This document shows, one piece after another, positions 23,369 to 36,740 of a stretch of DNA of 64,000 bases; the first letter of the stretch is position 1, and each line of letters opens with the position of its first letter. Below the pieces are notes generated by a model, which worked only from the letters and a program-made list of their open reading frames with translations, made no database searches and was not told the origin of the DNA. This DNA is from Pterobdella sp. o SKG-2022 (taxonomy: Eukaryota > Annelida > Clitellata > Hirudinida > Piscicolidae): assembly GCA_964035795.1 (NCBI GenBank), contig OZ038320.1, positions 9,198,671 through 9,262,670 on the forward strand. The letters run 5' to 3'. Made by a program: the position numbers and the translations under genes.

Positions 23369-24434
23369 TCACAGCAATTTGTGATCATGAGCTTCCCTAG
23401 AAAGATTCGGTAATGCTATCTTATTTTTCAGTACTTCTCTATCCAAACATTTTTCATCGACATCATTTTTTGGTTTTGATTTTGGACCTCCGTCGTTATA
23501 GTCCATTCCATTGTTGTTCTCATCATCAACTTCATTTGCATTGTTTCCATTGATATAATCTGAATCATCTTCCTTGACGTTGTTATTACAGTTTTCATCC
23601 TTCGCGCTCATTTTTTGAGGTCTTGCACTTTTTCTTTTACTTACTTTATTGATTTCCTTAAGGCCATCTTCTTCTGTGTCAGTACTCATTTCATTATTGT
23701 TACATGTGCTTGGAGTGTTCAAGTCACCTAACTCTTCTGATTCATTAACGTCATTTTTTTCATTTATCAAGCCTTTATTTGTTTTGTTGTTTTTAATCGT
23801 AATGTTGATGTTATTTTTGTTCAAAAATGCTTGGTAATCGGACGAGCTATCACAATCGTTTTGTTTAAAAGGGGACTGAGATTCACTATGGCAACTGTTC
23901 TCAAATGACGACGTCGCTAACGACTGTGCTACTGACAATGAGTTTTCTGAATTATGTGCAAATAAAAAACGATTTTTATCTCTCATGCGATGATTGTGAA
24001 ACCAATTCACAACTGTTTTGACACCAACGTCTAGCTCTCCAGCCAGTTGTTCTATGGTGGAATGAAGGGGATAAGGGTCTTTGGAATAAACCTGGAAGTA
24101 AACAATATAAGTTTGTTTTCTTTTCAGAGCATCATTCATATCCGTGTAGATTTTTCAAAAAATACTATATATAAGTTACAATTTTTTTAAAGAATTAATT
24201 AAAAACCAAGAAGAAATTATTTTTTTTTGAAAATTAATGTGAAATTGGGCAGTGAGAATTTTAATTTTTTTCTTTCTATCATTTTTCAATTTATTTTTGA
24301 ATAAATTTTGCTGTTAAGTTTGAACTACGAGTAAAAGTTTTTGATCATAGTTCTAACTTGTTTCAGTGTTTCTTTTTGCTCATCGCTAAAGGATACTCTG
24401 GTTTTTTTTGGCAATGAAACGTGTGGCTTGGAAT
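23369..24434 (-). CDS. CUX: CUX-like homeodomain (split by an intron) and acidic C-terminal tail
   Basis: Exon 24434-24358 gives the N-terminal arm and most of helix 1 ([17 protein letters not shown]). Exon 24091-23369 gives [20 protein letters not shown], helix 2, and [14 protein letters not shown], the recognition helix. The tail of about 190 residues is rich in Asn, Asp, Glu and Ser, with a basic patch ([10 protein letters not shown]) that may serve as a nuclear signal, and ends in TGA at 23369. Splitting the homeodomain in or near helix 1 is compatible with CUX-type genes. Confidence 0.92.
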
Positions 24435-27400
24435 CTAAGATGGTTTGAGGGAATATGATTCTTATATTCTTGTGAAGTTTATACAAACTACAAAAATATA
24501 GAACTACTACAAAAACATTGAATGGATTATTGACAAATTACAATTCAATCATGAAAACATAAAACTGAATCATTTGAGGTTTAAATTTGAACCTGCTAAG
24601 TCATCACTCAGACTACTGCATGATTTCCTTTTATGGCCTGTGCATGATGATGATAATAAATTTAAATAACAATTTTTTATTTATAGGAAACACTTTGAAA
24701 CTATTTGAATAATTTTATATTTTGCTAATGTCAATCAATAGGGTATCATTTAAATAATATTTAGTATTTTCAGTAAATAAACTGCAAGACCAACCAAATG
24801 AATAATTTTGTGCATTTGAAAGGTTTTCCGGCGTTTGGTCACCAGGAGAAAAGTTACGAGTATTTTCATTTGAAGCATTTCTCTCATTTTTCCTTTCATT
24901 TGTGTTCCAATCACCTTCAACTACACTATTGAAAGCACTACCATTGAGAATTGCATTTGGTACTTTAACCAACTTATCACCAGGCAGCTTGTACTGGCTT
25001 GAGATGACAGCTAATACTGCATTTGGATCATCAAGGAATGCCTTCATACGCACAAACGGTTCTTTCCCTTTTAATGTCAGAAGAGACCACGGTTTGGGTC
25101 TTGCTAGCAAGTCACTCACAGACCCCTGTGAAAGACCTAGAACATTCTCTCCAAAAACTCTTTGGCTGATGCAGTATTCGCTTAAAAGATCTTTCACTCT
25201 TCGCACTATATCTTCAGTATTGAGATTAACACATTTTTCCCAAGTGTCAACGTCGATAGGAGATAAGAGTAGGCGGGATGAAGTGTTGGCGGCAGGCAAA
25301 AAAGATGTGGCTTGGTGCATGGAAGGTTTGAAAAGTTGCGAAGTTTGTTTGAAACGGTTGCTACTTGAATCTTCATTTTTTTCATCATTGGTTGAAACGT
25401 CGACATTTTTGCTGTTACTTTCTCTGAATAAACCATTGTAGGGAGAGCCAGGCTCTTGTTTGTAGTTCTTCTTGTTGATGCTAAGATCTTCTGGTATCTC
25501 TTTTGTGGCACCTTCTACTAGCACTTCTTTTTCTATTGGCTCCTTCTTTATCTCCTCTTTCACAATAGATTCTGAATCGGATATTTGAAAATATATATAA
25601 TTTTTAAGAAGTTTTAAATTCTAGTTTTGAAAATAACTTTAAAAGTAAATTAAACTTAGAGAACATAAGAATTTTCATGAAATATCAATGAAACTTTTGC
25701 ATGTATATCAAAATAAATCACGCACATTTCTGTTGAAAAATTTGCACTTCGAGGTACAATTCAAATTATATACATAAAAATTTGAAAAATGTATCAATTT
25801 TTCCAATTTAATTTCGAACACAAGTCGATAAATGACAGATGTTGGCTCTTGAAAAGCTTGAGGAATAGCTTCGATAAGGTGGGTCATTTAGAAAACAAAT
25901 TTTAATAGGCTCATTTGTTATTGATCGAGCGTGTTTTATCATTTTGCAATTATTTTCTTTCAATCATTCACGGCTTATGTACCTAATGCAAAACATAAAA
26001 AAACGCAAATAAAGTAAAATACTTTGAAAAATTGAAACAGACTATAAAACTTTGAATAAACGAAAAGAAATTCAAGCTTGGTAAAAAAACACTCACTGTT
26101 GGAAATAACTCCATAATTAGGAAAGATGGTGGAAGAGGGAGAGATCGGGTTGGGAGTTATAGAGGGGTTGAGAGGCGTTGAAGAAGCCGATGAGGAAACT
26201 TGGTTGGATATGCGCACTAGTTCTGACTTGTATCTGCATTTTCGAAGCGTACTCATATGAGACAATAAATCAAAAAAGTAAAACGAGAAAATTGATTTTA
26301 TACGTAAGCAGCTTTATTTATAATCAATTAACGAGTTTTTGCTGTATCGAGCTATATTGCAGCACTGCAATACTATTTTAACGATAAAAATCTTTTCAGC
26401 AGTTTAGTTTAATGCGTAAATGTTCATCACCTTTCGGCTTCTAAATGGTTATTGTTTTTTTCAGCAGTTTTCAGTAGTTCTAAAAGTTGTTCTCTATAAA
26501 TCCTGGTGACAAAACTGAGCGAGTCTGATCCACTATTGATTGACTCAGGTCGTTTGTTGTTATTATAGCTATTATTTTGAATGCTGGGAGTTTTATGATT
26601 AATTAAGCTGCCGAAATTGTTGTTATTTAGACGGTTGATGCTGTTGCACACATTATTTCTGATGATGTTGTTGTTAGTGAATGCACTGGAATTCAAAGAA
26701 TTTCTATTCTCATTAATGTTATTGGGCATCAAAGTGTTGTTCTTGTTTACAATTCCATCACCACCGTTGTAATCCGATCCATTTGTTTTTTGCATGAAGT
26801 TTTTGCATTGTAATGATAAAGGGCTTTTGAGGTTGGTTTGTAAAGAAGGAAGGGTTGACGATGGGGAACTTGAAGATACCTGTTGCTGGTGAATTGAATA
26901 TCATTTCTAAAAAATTTTTCACTTTAAACTTCTAATTTATAAGAAAAAAATTTTTATTTGCCTGACAAAAACAAAAGCTACATACAGAAAAACCTTTAAA
27001 ATAAAAAAAACATTGCAAAAATGAATTATTTCATCAAAACTGAGTTAGGTCAACATTTATCTAAGTCAATAGCTTCATCTAAAACATGGAGGAATTTTTT
27101 CCATGGTTTTTACGTTCGCATTTTAATTTACTAGAATGTTTCTTCAGACCTTTTTCAACTATTTCATTGTTTATCAACATCGGTTTACTTTTCAATGGGT
27201 TTTAAATGTTGAAAAGTTTTAAAGCATGAAACCTTAACAAACCTTATTAGCCTGTCCAATGATAGCAAGTTGAGCCTGTAGAAGGATTTTTGAAATTTTC
27301 ATCTCTGTGGTCATTCTGTCATCATTATTTTTGAAGGATGATGAAGAGGAGGTTGTGAGAGGAAACAAGAATGACGAGGCAGATGTAGTATGAGAAGATG

Positions 27401-30400
27401 GTGCTGATGAAAATCGTGGGTTTGTGCACGGTGGCTGGTTGAGAATTTCGCTGTTCACTGTAATTATGGAATTAATGAGATGATAAAATTCAGTTTTATA
27501 TGGTTCATACATAATACAGTATATATAAGGATTATTTTAGCATCAACTCCAAAAATACTAGCCCACATTGAAAGTTGTAATAATCTTACTTACTGTTTCT
27601 ACTTTCATTTTGAGTCCACATCATCATTTTCCTGTATGAATCTCGGCCTTTTTCTGTTAGTTTTTCCCACGGTTTTGGCTTTGAAAGGAGTTCACTGACG
27701 GTTCCTTGAGACAATCCTAATACTTCTTTTGCAAATTGTCTTTGTCCTAAAATGAAAAAATAAAAATTATTATCATTTACTGATATTGATAGATTAAAAA
27801 AAATATATAAAGCAAAGTTTTTAGTAATTATTATTCTTGGGAATGAATTCAAGACCCTAAAAGATTATAATTAACTTGGAAGGGCACCTATGTTGTTAAT
27901 GGAGAGAATGTCTCGGACTTTTTGAGCGATATCTGAGGTGTCCATGAAAGATAAATCATCTTCCAGCCCTGAAGGTTGTTTTTGTGTGGAGATTTGTTGT
28001 TGGGGTGAGAATATTTGAGAGTTTCTTTGTTGTAGAGGTGTGTCAACAGAACGTTGTAAAGTTTGTTGTTGTCTTAGTTTTTGTTGAATTTGTAATTGTT
28101 GCTGTTTTATGTGTTGTTGGATGAAACTTTGATAATTGCTACTTGCAAAATTTGACAAAAGATCGCTATTATTGTTGTCTACTAGGTTGCTATTAGTTTT
28201 ATTTTCATTTATGTTTTTCATCGACAACGATATAGGGCTCTCTAAACTAGAAGTTTCGCTTGGTTGTTGGGACATTTTATTTGTATTTAGATTGATGGCT
28301 GTATTAGTATTAATAAAACTACTGAAATTAGAAAGCTTTTTCAATACTTCCGATTTTTCATTCGTGTTTCCATATGTTTCGTTCAAACTTCTGTTTTTAT
28401 CTAGGTAACTTCTTGTGGAGTGATCATTAAGTTGGTTGTTTTTGATGCTATCAAGTTGAAACCCAACGTTGTTCATCTTGTTACTTATGGTACAGAAGTT
28501 TATACTTTGTGAATTGCGAATAAGATTATCGTTAGGTTTATTTGAGTTGATATTGATTAAATTTTTAAGAGCAGTATCATTGCTGTTGAAAGAAGGATTT
28601 GAATTTAAAACATTCAAAGTGAGAGATGGTAACTTGAAAGCAAGAGCTAAATTTGGATCGCTAGAAGCAGTCAAAAACTGATTATTGTTGATAAAAGAAG
28701 ATGAAGTGGAAGTTCCAAATGATGCGGATTGTAAGCATAAAAGAGGTTGTAGATAGCTGGCAAGCACTGCATCATTTATCGCTGCAATTTTATTAAATCA
28801 AATTTTAAAATCTTGATACTTGCAGTGAATATAAACTCAATGAGCAAAAAAATAATTAACTGAAGCATGGAGAGGTTTTCTAAATTTAACTTTTTATTTC
28901 TACGAAGTTCATTAAATGAAAATAGCGTTTTGAAAAAATCCCTTACATTTAGTGTCTGTACCGAAAGGTGTCTTTGATAGGTTGCTGTTGATAATGTTGT
29001 TGTTGAGATTATGAATGAGACTAGTTATATTTGTTTCAGCTTTGTTCAATGATACTTTGTTTGTTTTGGATAAGTTTCCAAAAAGTTCTTCTCTGTGTAT
29101 TCTTCTGTCCAGACTGCAAGCATCATCTGCTGAAGAACTTCGAGCCTTGTGTCTCTTGATGGGACTTTGCTGCAGTGGAAACTTATTCAGAATGGTTTTA
29201 TTTTGAGATCTGGCTTGTTCTGAATTTGTTGAAAAATCATTTTTCGAGTCGTTGTTTGAACTAATAAGATTTTGTGGATTATCATTGTTTGGTATATTTA
29301 CGACTTTGTTGTTGCAAGAACGTATATGGTTGGCATTTTGTTGGTCAAAGTTGCACATGCTGTTCGATGAATGCTTGCTGTTGAAAGTTGATAGATCCAC
29401 TGGCATGCACGATTCAGGGGTGCTATAAAATATTATATTCACTTCATAACTTTGAGTTCTTCATCAAATTTTAAAAGGAAATTTTAAAGTTATAATTTCG
29501 TGAAAAATCAAATTATTGCTATTTCAAACTTATCAAATTTTCTCCGTTGAAATTTGAGAAATTATTTTTAAAAACAATTTTTATTCGAACTAAATATTTG
29601 TTTATGAAAAAAAATTTTTTTGTTAGAGCTAATTCTAGGAAATAATTCCATCAAAAACGTGAAACAAAAAAAACTACCAAACACTAAGCAATCACAAATG
29701 CCTACTTTTGCTCACTAAGTTTTCTTTTCAAATTTCCAAGTTCAGTCACAGCTGTTTTAAGGGCTGTGGAAGGGAATTTGCAGATGAAAATAATTTATTC
29801 GGAATTCATTTTTTTTATTTATTAATAATAGTTTTTTTATTTGTTCCAAGTAGAAAATAGACGAGGTTTTTGTAAAATAAATATTGGGAGATTTACAGCT
29901 ATATATAAAAAGCTCATTTAGTTCTATTTAAATGCACGAAAAGCTTTAAAAAGTATATCTTTGAAAAAAAGCTTTTTATTCACGCAAAAGTACTATATTT
30001 TTCAAATAAACGTTGAAATTTTAGTTTAAAAAAGTATTTTGCTCTAAGCGAAAATCAAGGTTTTGCAAAAATCGAAAGCTTTCAAAAGAAAATCAATAGT
30101 TTTGACACCAACACAAAACCGAAGATGTATAATCGATCGCTTGGTACCATTGTTGACTTTTCAAAAATGAACAAAGGTTTAAATTTATAAAATATTCCGA
30201 GGCTGTGAAGTTCTGCGAAAAGCATTCATCCTAAAAACCATGAAAAAAAAATAATTTCATAAAATAAGTCATTCAGAAGTATTATACAATATAAAAGCTG
30301 TTCAACTACGTTTCCCTCAAAAAATTTCTACATTTGTTGGAAGAAGTTTAAGAAGGAAACCATTGAATAAAAATTCAAGCATTTCAAAGCTATTGAAGAT

Positions 30401-31590
30401 GAAATATTATTTCCCAAAGAACAGTGAACCTTCTAAATAGAAAGCTCACAAATGGAAAAATCAATGAAAGATTTGCGCAATACTTCAAAACTTTACAAAA
30501 AATTATGCCCAAAAACACTTTTAAAACCTATCGACTCACAAGATTGGATACAGTTAGCATGGTATTCAGATAAAAGGAATTTTTCCTGCACATAAGCGTC
30601 CATCCATTCGCATCGACCTCGCATGACCTCTTCCAGTCTTCTCCGTTCTTCCTTCACTCTTTCCTGAAACAGTTAAAACTAAGTAGAAAATTAAGCAAAT
30701 GCATGTGGAGATCGTTTGTAGTTTTATTGATATATAGGGTAATTAGGAGAATTGACTATCAAATTCCTCCGCCTTGCTAAGTGTACAACCTTGATAGCGT
30801 CTTGTCAGCTAGAGTAGACTAAACAAATAAAATATGTATTAATTATAACCATAAACAAAGTAAATTGGAAAATAGTGTTAAAAATATTTATATATATACA
30901 AAAAATGAACAAAATGCAGCATAATTACAACAGTAATCAAATTGGTGATGAAGATGAAGCCTAAAAACCTGCATCATTTCTCATTTGTCATTAATATTCC
31001 ATGCAAACGAGGCTGCTATCAATATAAAACCTTAATTATTGCATGAGAAACTTCAAGAAAATTGATTTGCAGTTTTTCTAGATACTCTTAAATTTCAAAA
31101 CCATTTTAGATGCTTTATTTCACACATTCATCTTGAGCGTAATTTTTCACACAAACTCTAAAGCAATTTCATTAAGGTATATTTATTTTCCAATGAACAC
31201 TAAACATTTAAACTTTTTATTAAACAAGTAAGCGCTAGATTATCAAAATTATTTTATGACAGATTTTAATCTCTTTACAATAGTGAATCTTGCCTCAATG
31301 ATGGCGTTAACATTGTTTCTGTAGTCCTCAAACTCCTTTTTCAAGTTCTGCAGCTCTGTGGATTTGTAACGAAACATGGACAATTCATCATAACTAACAT
31401 AATGACAACAAATAAAAATGCAAATCAATAGACCAATACAGAACCTCATACAAAAGTAAATTAAAACATAATTTCATCAAATAAAACATAATATTTTAAA
31501 ATAACCTTATAAAATTACTTCATATGTTGAAGTTTTTCAATATTATCGTATTTTCTTGCATAGTAAATTTCATTAAAGCTTTCATGTATA
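23369..31590 (-). CDS. CUX: Cut/CUX-type homeobox transcription factor
   Basis: A nuclear DNA-binding factor of the CUT class. Thirteen exons join with consistent phases and give about 1380 residues: 31590-31519, 31393-31279, 30663-30540, 29763-29706, 29422-28947, 28781-27888, 27746-27594, 27457-27243, 26879-26431, 26233-26097, 25571-24915, 24434-24358 and 24091-23369. Order: N-terminal coiled coil, a PVDLS motif, an Asn/Gln/Ser-rich region, CUT domain 1, a long low-complexity linker, SUMO-like and PEDLS motifs, CUT domain 2, homeodomain, and an acidic Asn-rich tail. The WFHNHR recognition helix and a CUT domain just before the homeodomain point to CUX/Cut rather than SATB or ONECUT. Only two CUT domains are seen where CUX usually has three. 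The start codon is not placed; the first exon listed needs an upstream partner. Confidence 0.9.
24915..25571 (-). CDS. CUX: CUX-like CUT domain 2 with PEDLS and SUMO-type motifs
   Basis: One exon carries IKKEP (a SUMO-type site), [10 protein letters not shown] (PxDLS type) and then the CUT domain: [59 protein letters not shown]. The donor chosen at 24915 keeps phase with the homeodomain exon. The open frame continues to 24715, so a read-through form lacking the homeodomain is formally possible. Confidence 0.92.
27594..28781 (-). CDS. CUX: CUX-like CUT domain 1 (two exons)
   Basis: The 28781-27888 exon ends in [20 protein letters not shown]. It splices to 27746-27594, which continues [20 protein letters not shown], then [13 protein letters not shown] and MMMW. 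LGLSQGxVSxLL and KPKPW are the family signature. The front of the first exon is Asn/Ser/Gln-rich (polyQ-like near 28010-28110) and has no known domain. Confidence 0.92.
30540..31590 (-). CDS. CUX: CUX-like N-terminal coiled-coil exons
   Basis: Three exons (31590-31519, 31393-31279, 30663-30540) encode a charged, heptad-like stretch: [13 protein letters not shown], then [20 protein letters not shown], then [20 protein letters not shown]. Phases run without a break into 29763-29706 ([15 protein letters not shown]) and the PVDLS exon. Vertebrate CUX1 also has an N-terminal coiled coil. The match here is of type, with a weak local likeness (MF.Y...LQ.L..E), not a clear alignment. Confidence 0.7.
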
Positions 31591-31719
31591 CTTAATCATT
31601 AGAGTTCATCAGTGTTTATGCATGTATTGAAATTCTGTTTATTAGATAAATTTTTAAATAAAAAGTGCCAATTGTACCTCTAACCAAGATTTACACACGA
31701 TAATGCACTTTTTGTTTAA

Positions 31720-32867
31720 TCAATAATAGCTTACACAGAGTAAAATTAAATTGATGTAGTATTTACTTATTAAGATGTTTTCTTTGCTTTCTTCGCCTTC
31801 ACTATCGCAAGTTTTGTTGGCTTCATTGTTGATTATGTGATCTTGATTCTCAGCATCATCAACTTCATTCAGTTTTTTCTCGCATTCGTCGTTAGTTCCT
31901 TCCATTAAGCTATCACTGAGTGCTTTTTCGTTGATGATATTGTCGTTAGTGAAACCATTAATGTTTTTTGTGTTAATTTGATCTTGAACATTAATGCCTT
32001 CTTTAATATCATCAGTGACTTCCCTATCACAATAATCATTAATCTCAGTGTCCACACTTGTTTCTAATTTATCATTTTTGTCTTCACTTTTTTCAAATTT
32101 GAGATTTGCATTTCTGATAGAGGTTTCGCGAGAACAAGGATTCAATGTTGAATTATGAAACTCCTCTTTACTTTCTTCGTCTTTTTTGTTTTTTCTTTTG
32201 ACTTTCATATAATTCATCTTTACAGCCTTTTTTCTTTTGACCGACACTATTCCTGATTCATGCTTTCTTTTGCGCTTTTTTTTCTTGTTTCTTTCTACAG
32301 AACACTCTTTCAAATCATTTTTTATTCCCTTTTTTTCTATAGCGCTACATTTTATGTATAATTTGACGTTAAGCCCTTCGTTATCAGAAACTTTTTCAAT
32401 ATCTTCACTATTATCGTTCTTCTTATTGTCGTCGTTTTTATCGTTGTTACGGTCATACTTTTCTTCATTAGATTCATCAGAGGGTTTTTTCGAATCTGTG
32501 TTTAACGAGGCATCCCTAAGGTTTGTTACTTGGGTGCATAAGACGGAGGTTTGAAATGATGATGGAGGGGGTGTGATGAGACGTGGAACTGATTCAATAG
32601 ATGAGTCTAAAAAATTTTTCAAGGTTGAAATTGAATTTTTTGTTTCTTCTGACGAAGAAACATTAGAAGACGAATCATTTGGCGAAGTTTTATTCGCAGA
32701 GCACGTGATGAATACTTTTGAAGTTACAGAAGGTGCTGAAACTAATGATGATGATAACAATGATGAGGATTTTGTGGCGAGAGGAGATGATGAAGATTTA
32801 TAAAAAGACTTGGAATGGTGATGAAGGGCGGTTGGTAGATGCGAGGTCATACGGTTCATTGTGTTCT
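31720..32867 (-). CDS. Large exon-like ORF with basic nuclear signal (possible CUX N-terminus or separate gene)
   Basis: An open frame of about 380 codons, rich in Ser, Asn, Asp, Glu and Lys. It has a Ser-rich start, a strongly basic patch (NKKKKRKRKHE, then SVKRKKAVK) that looks like a nuclear localisation signal, and an acidic remainder. It opens at an acceptor-like TTTTCAACAG and could end at ATA A/GTAAAT or at CTCTGT/GTAAGC. Neither donor matches the phase of the next coiled-coil exon at 31590, so linkage to the CUX gene is unproven; another small exon may lie between. No family recognised. Confidence 0.5.
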
Positions 32868-33740
32868 GTTGAAAACAATTTGTTAAACGTTTCATTCCAG
32901 GTCAAAAATTTTCCATATAGAATTGAACTTTCTCTTAATAACTCAAGTAATTTTTAATCAATAATTTTTAACTTCCACTTATTAAAGCACTTGTTTCAAA
33001 CAAAAAATTTTTTTGTAGTTTGCAATATTTTGAAAAAAAAATGCTTTAAATAGTTTGAAATATGGTTTCTCGACAATTAGATGATGCTAATTACTGCAAG
33101 ATTGATGGAAAAAGAAATGGAAGAAAGTTCTGCCTACGTAAATATCATGCCGACTTCAGAACTAGACTTTAAAGCCGAAAAAAAATATTCAAGAAAGTTG
33201 ACCAGTGAGCCATCAAATTGGATTGTGCTTGTTAATACAATTATTCCATTAATCTATTTCAATGTGTATCTTATAAATATATTTAAGAAAGAAAAATTTG
33301 TTAGAACAACGTTTCAAAAAGTTGATAAGATCGGACTCAGAAAAACTCAGACGCATCAAAAATGATTTTTGATTAATTAATTACTTAATAAAATAAAACA
33401 AATAGGAAAAATATTTATTTTTATTTGAATTTAAAATAATTAAGATTAGATTAAATTTGAATTTGAGAAGTCTTCAGATATGTCGAGCAGCTATGCCTTG
33501 CATATCAAAAATGAATACAATGAAACAAAATCAATAGAACCATGACGTTGCATATATGCCTTGAATCAACATTTAGTAATTTCTTTCAATAATGTTAAAT
33601 GCTACCATTGATTTGTTCCAACTGAAAGTCTATTGTTAATTTTTAAAGCAAAAAAAAACAAGTAAAATGAATGCCACACACATACTAACACATACAACCA
33701 TAAACATACACACAATCATACAAACGGAAACCCATATACA

Positions 33741-33743
<3 letters not shown>

Positions 33744-33784
<41 letters not shown>
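33744..33784. repeat. (CA)n microsatellite
   Basis: About 20 uninterrupted CA units inside a wider CA/TA-rich stretch (33670-33830). The short open frames on both strands are repeat translations only. Confidence 0.97.
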
Positions 33785-33788
<4 letters not shown>

Positions 33789-34092
33789 AATACACTGGCA
33801 CACGAATATACACACACGCACAAGTCTCAGATGGATGTTAGTAGCCAACAAATGGAAAATCGATACTTGAATAATATATTTGCAACAGAATATACAATAG
33901 TAAGTCTTGTGGAATAAAAAATCAATACTTCTAAAAGAAAGAAATAAATCTCCATTAAAAGTTTAAAAGTAAAAAAAAATTGAAACTTGCAAAGAAAACT
34001 AAAAAATATAATTGATTGAAGACTGAAGAAAAGCATAAAAGAGTAGAATGCTCTACAGGTGGCTGTGGACAATCGTCATATTGATTGTAGAG

Positions 34093-34314
<222 letters not shown>

Positions 34315-35949
34315 GTGTGAGTAAGAATTTACGTTTTTATGTTTATTTTTTGGATTTCATGTACTGACTCAGTTCCACATCCACGAAATATTTTTAACGT
34401 TCTTAGTTATATGAGCGTAGGTTTAATGGACTTTTTGATGAGCATTACCTACTTTTTGTGCTTCAAAACGGATTAAAGTAATATCAAAACTTAATACAAG
34501 TCTCTTCAGCAAAGCTTTACAAATTTTCTCTTGGACAAATAAATGGTAACTCGTAACTACAAACTTTGCGGAAAAAAAGTTAGAAATAACATGAAACAAA
34601 AGGGGTGTAAGATTGACTACAGGGTGGTGATGAGAAGGACATATGCACTGAAATTTAACTAAATTATTTATTTTTCCATTTCTTTTTATTACGAGCTAAT
34701 ATCTTTTAAATACGATATATAGATGAATTTATTCAATAAAAAAACTAAAAAAATGCATAATAATAAGAAGCAAATGTGAATATGTTTAAAAAATGCAAAG
34801 GAAAAATATATATGGACATAAAGATAATGGATGCATTCAACAGTCCAGATCAATAACTCAATGCCATTGATCAAGAAGCCGTGTGTGAGGTTTGTGTGTG
34901 CACGCATGTGTGATTTTGTGCGTGTGTGTTTACTTTTGTGTATTTATTTCTGTGTGTATGTGTTTATACGATTTATCAGGTTATTTAGTGTTTTTGGTAA
35001 AACAAGATTAAAGATGGAGCTTTCTGGCTGAAAATTTGTTATTCTCTTTTGCTTGCCTGTCTTCTTTGTTTGCCTTGAACGTCTCTCCAAACACCATTGT
35101 TGCTCCCTTTTATTATCCGCAGATATGCAAGAAAATTTTTTGACGTTTGCCATTCAGGCAAGCCGAGTGCTTTTTTACCTCAACTTATTTATAAATATTC
35201 TAGTACTTTTGACTGTTTGGATGGCAGGAAATTATATTTATTCATATATACATTAGTTTACATTTGTAATAGTTTTGTATGCCTCAAAAACTTATAGTTC
35301 GTATGAGCTCCGTTGGAATTCGTTCTGGTGTCGTATAACACCGTATAATGGTTGGTTTATTATCTCAATTAGATTTCAAACTTGCAGATCATTGTTGAGT
35401 TTACGACATTTTTTTTGAAAAAAATTTTTTGCCACAATAATCAAACATTTTTTTGGGTGCAGCTTCAATACAGCCCCTATCATCCTCATCACGAGACATT
35501 GTTTCCAAAAAGTGAACTTAAATCAAGTCTCAAAACACATTAACGAACTAGCAAATAAAAATTTTATAAGTTTCAATAGAATTAAAAAATCAACACTGAG
35601 AATAGTAATTAATGCATTATGTAAAAACAAAATTATTTTAAAAAGTTTAAGAGGGAGATGATTATAAAAAGAAGCAAAGCTATAATGAGAACATCATTCG
35701 GTCTTGTAAAAAAACAAGAGATACTTTGGATATTTCTTTTGGAAGATTCTTTGAATTTATTTCATTAATTTAAATTTTAATTTTGGGAGAAATAACTAAT
35801 ACTTAAATATTTAAAAAACCTAAATTATAATTTGTGATTTTTAAAATATTATACAAATATCAGAGGTACAAATAATATTAAATCAAAAAATTGATAAAGA
35901 ACAAGCAAAAGATAAAACTGATAATTTCTTATCAGTTAAGAAACCAAAC

Positions 35950-36740
35950 TGTGATGAACTTAACACTGTGATGATGATAATGATGTTCAAAAACAAACTA
36001 ATAATGATAATTGCAAAATTGATTTGATGACAGAACGTATATATTGCAATTGATTATAAAGCAGAGGAGGAAGAGAAAGAGGATGGTGGCGATGATAATG
36101 ATAGCATATTGATCGAGGCACTTGCACGCTCGGTCCAATCAATGCAGCTGCTTGTGATTAAGTGATCCATAATGGGGGCGTGATGATGATGAAGAAGAAG
36201 ATGATGATGGAGATGATGAAGATGATGATGATGATGATGATGGAGATGATAAAGATAATAATGAGAATGGAGATGATGGTGAAGAGAAAGAAGATGAGGA
36301 TGAGACTGATGATGATGAAGATAATGATGAAAAAGAGGATAATGAAGCTGATAATACTGGTGTGGATGATGATGATAGAAATGATAAAGAAGATGAAGAT
36401 AATGTAGATGAAGAAGATGGGGGTGATAAAGAAGATGATGTTGATGAAAAATAAGAAATAAACGATAATAAAAAAAATTGATGATGACAATGATAGAAAT
36501 GATGATAAGAAAAATAATGAAGAGAAATAAATATTAAAAGATGATGAAGATGACTGAAAAACTGATAGTGATGTACTGGTGATGATGATGTAATGAGAGT
36601 AACATTAGAGGTTATGATGATGATGATGATTATGATGATTATGATGATTATGATGATGATGATAATGAGGATGATGAGGATGGTAGAAAAAAGGTAGTGA
36701 TGATAGAAAACGATGATGGGAAAAAATTATTCTAAGGGCG
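35950..36740. repeat. Degenerate (GAT)n / GA-rich trinucleotide tract
   Basis: Densely GATGATGAT with AAG, GAG and AAT interruptions, most regular at 36180-36470 and 36600-36690. One plus-strand frame reads a long Asp/Glu run and other frames read Met or Ile runs. Period 3 over several hundred bases explains all of these open frames. No splice or start context supports a protein. Confidence 0.85.

Noticed and set aside
28136..28681. Plus-strand ORFs over the CUX exons, also 24902-25441 and 29015-29206
   Set aside because: Antisense shadows of the well-supported minus-strand exons with CUT-domain motifs.
36158..36490. Asp/Glu-, Met- and Ile-rich open frames on both strands
   Set aside because: Fully explained by the period-3 GAT tract; composition changes with frame and no coding signal beyond the repeat.
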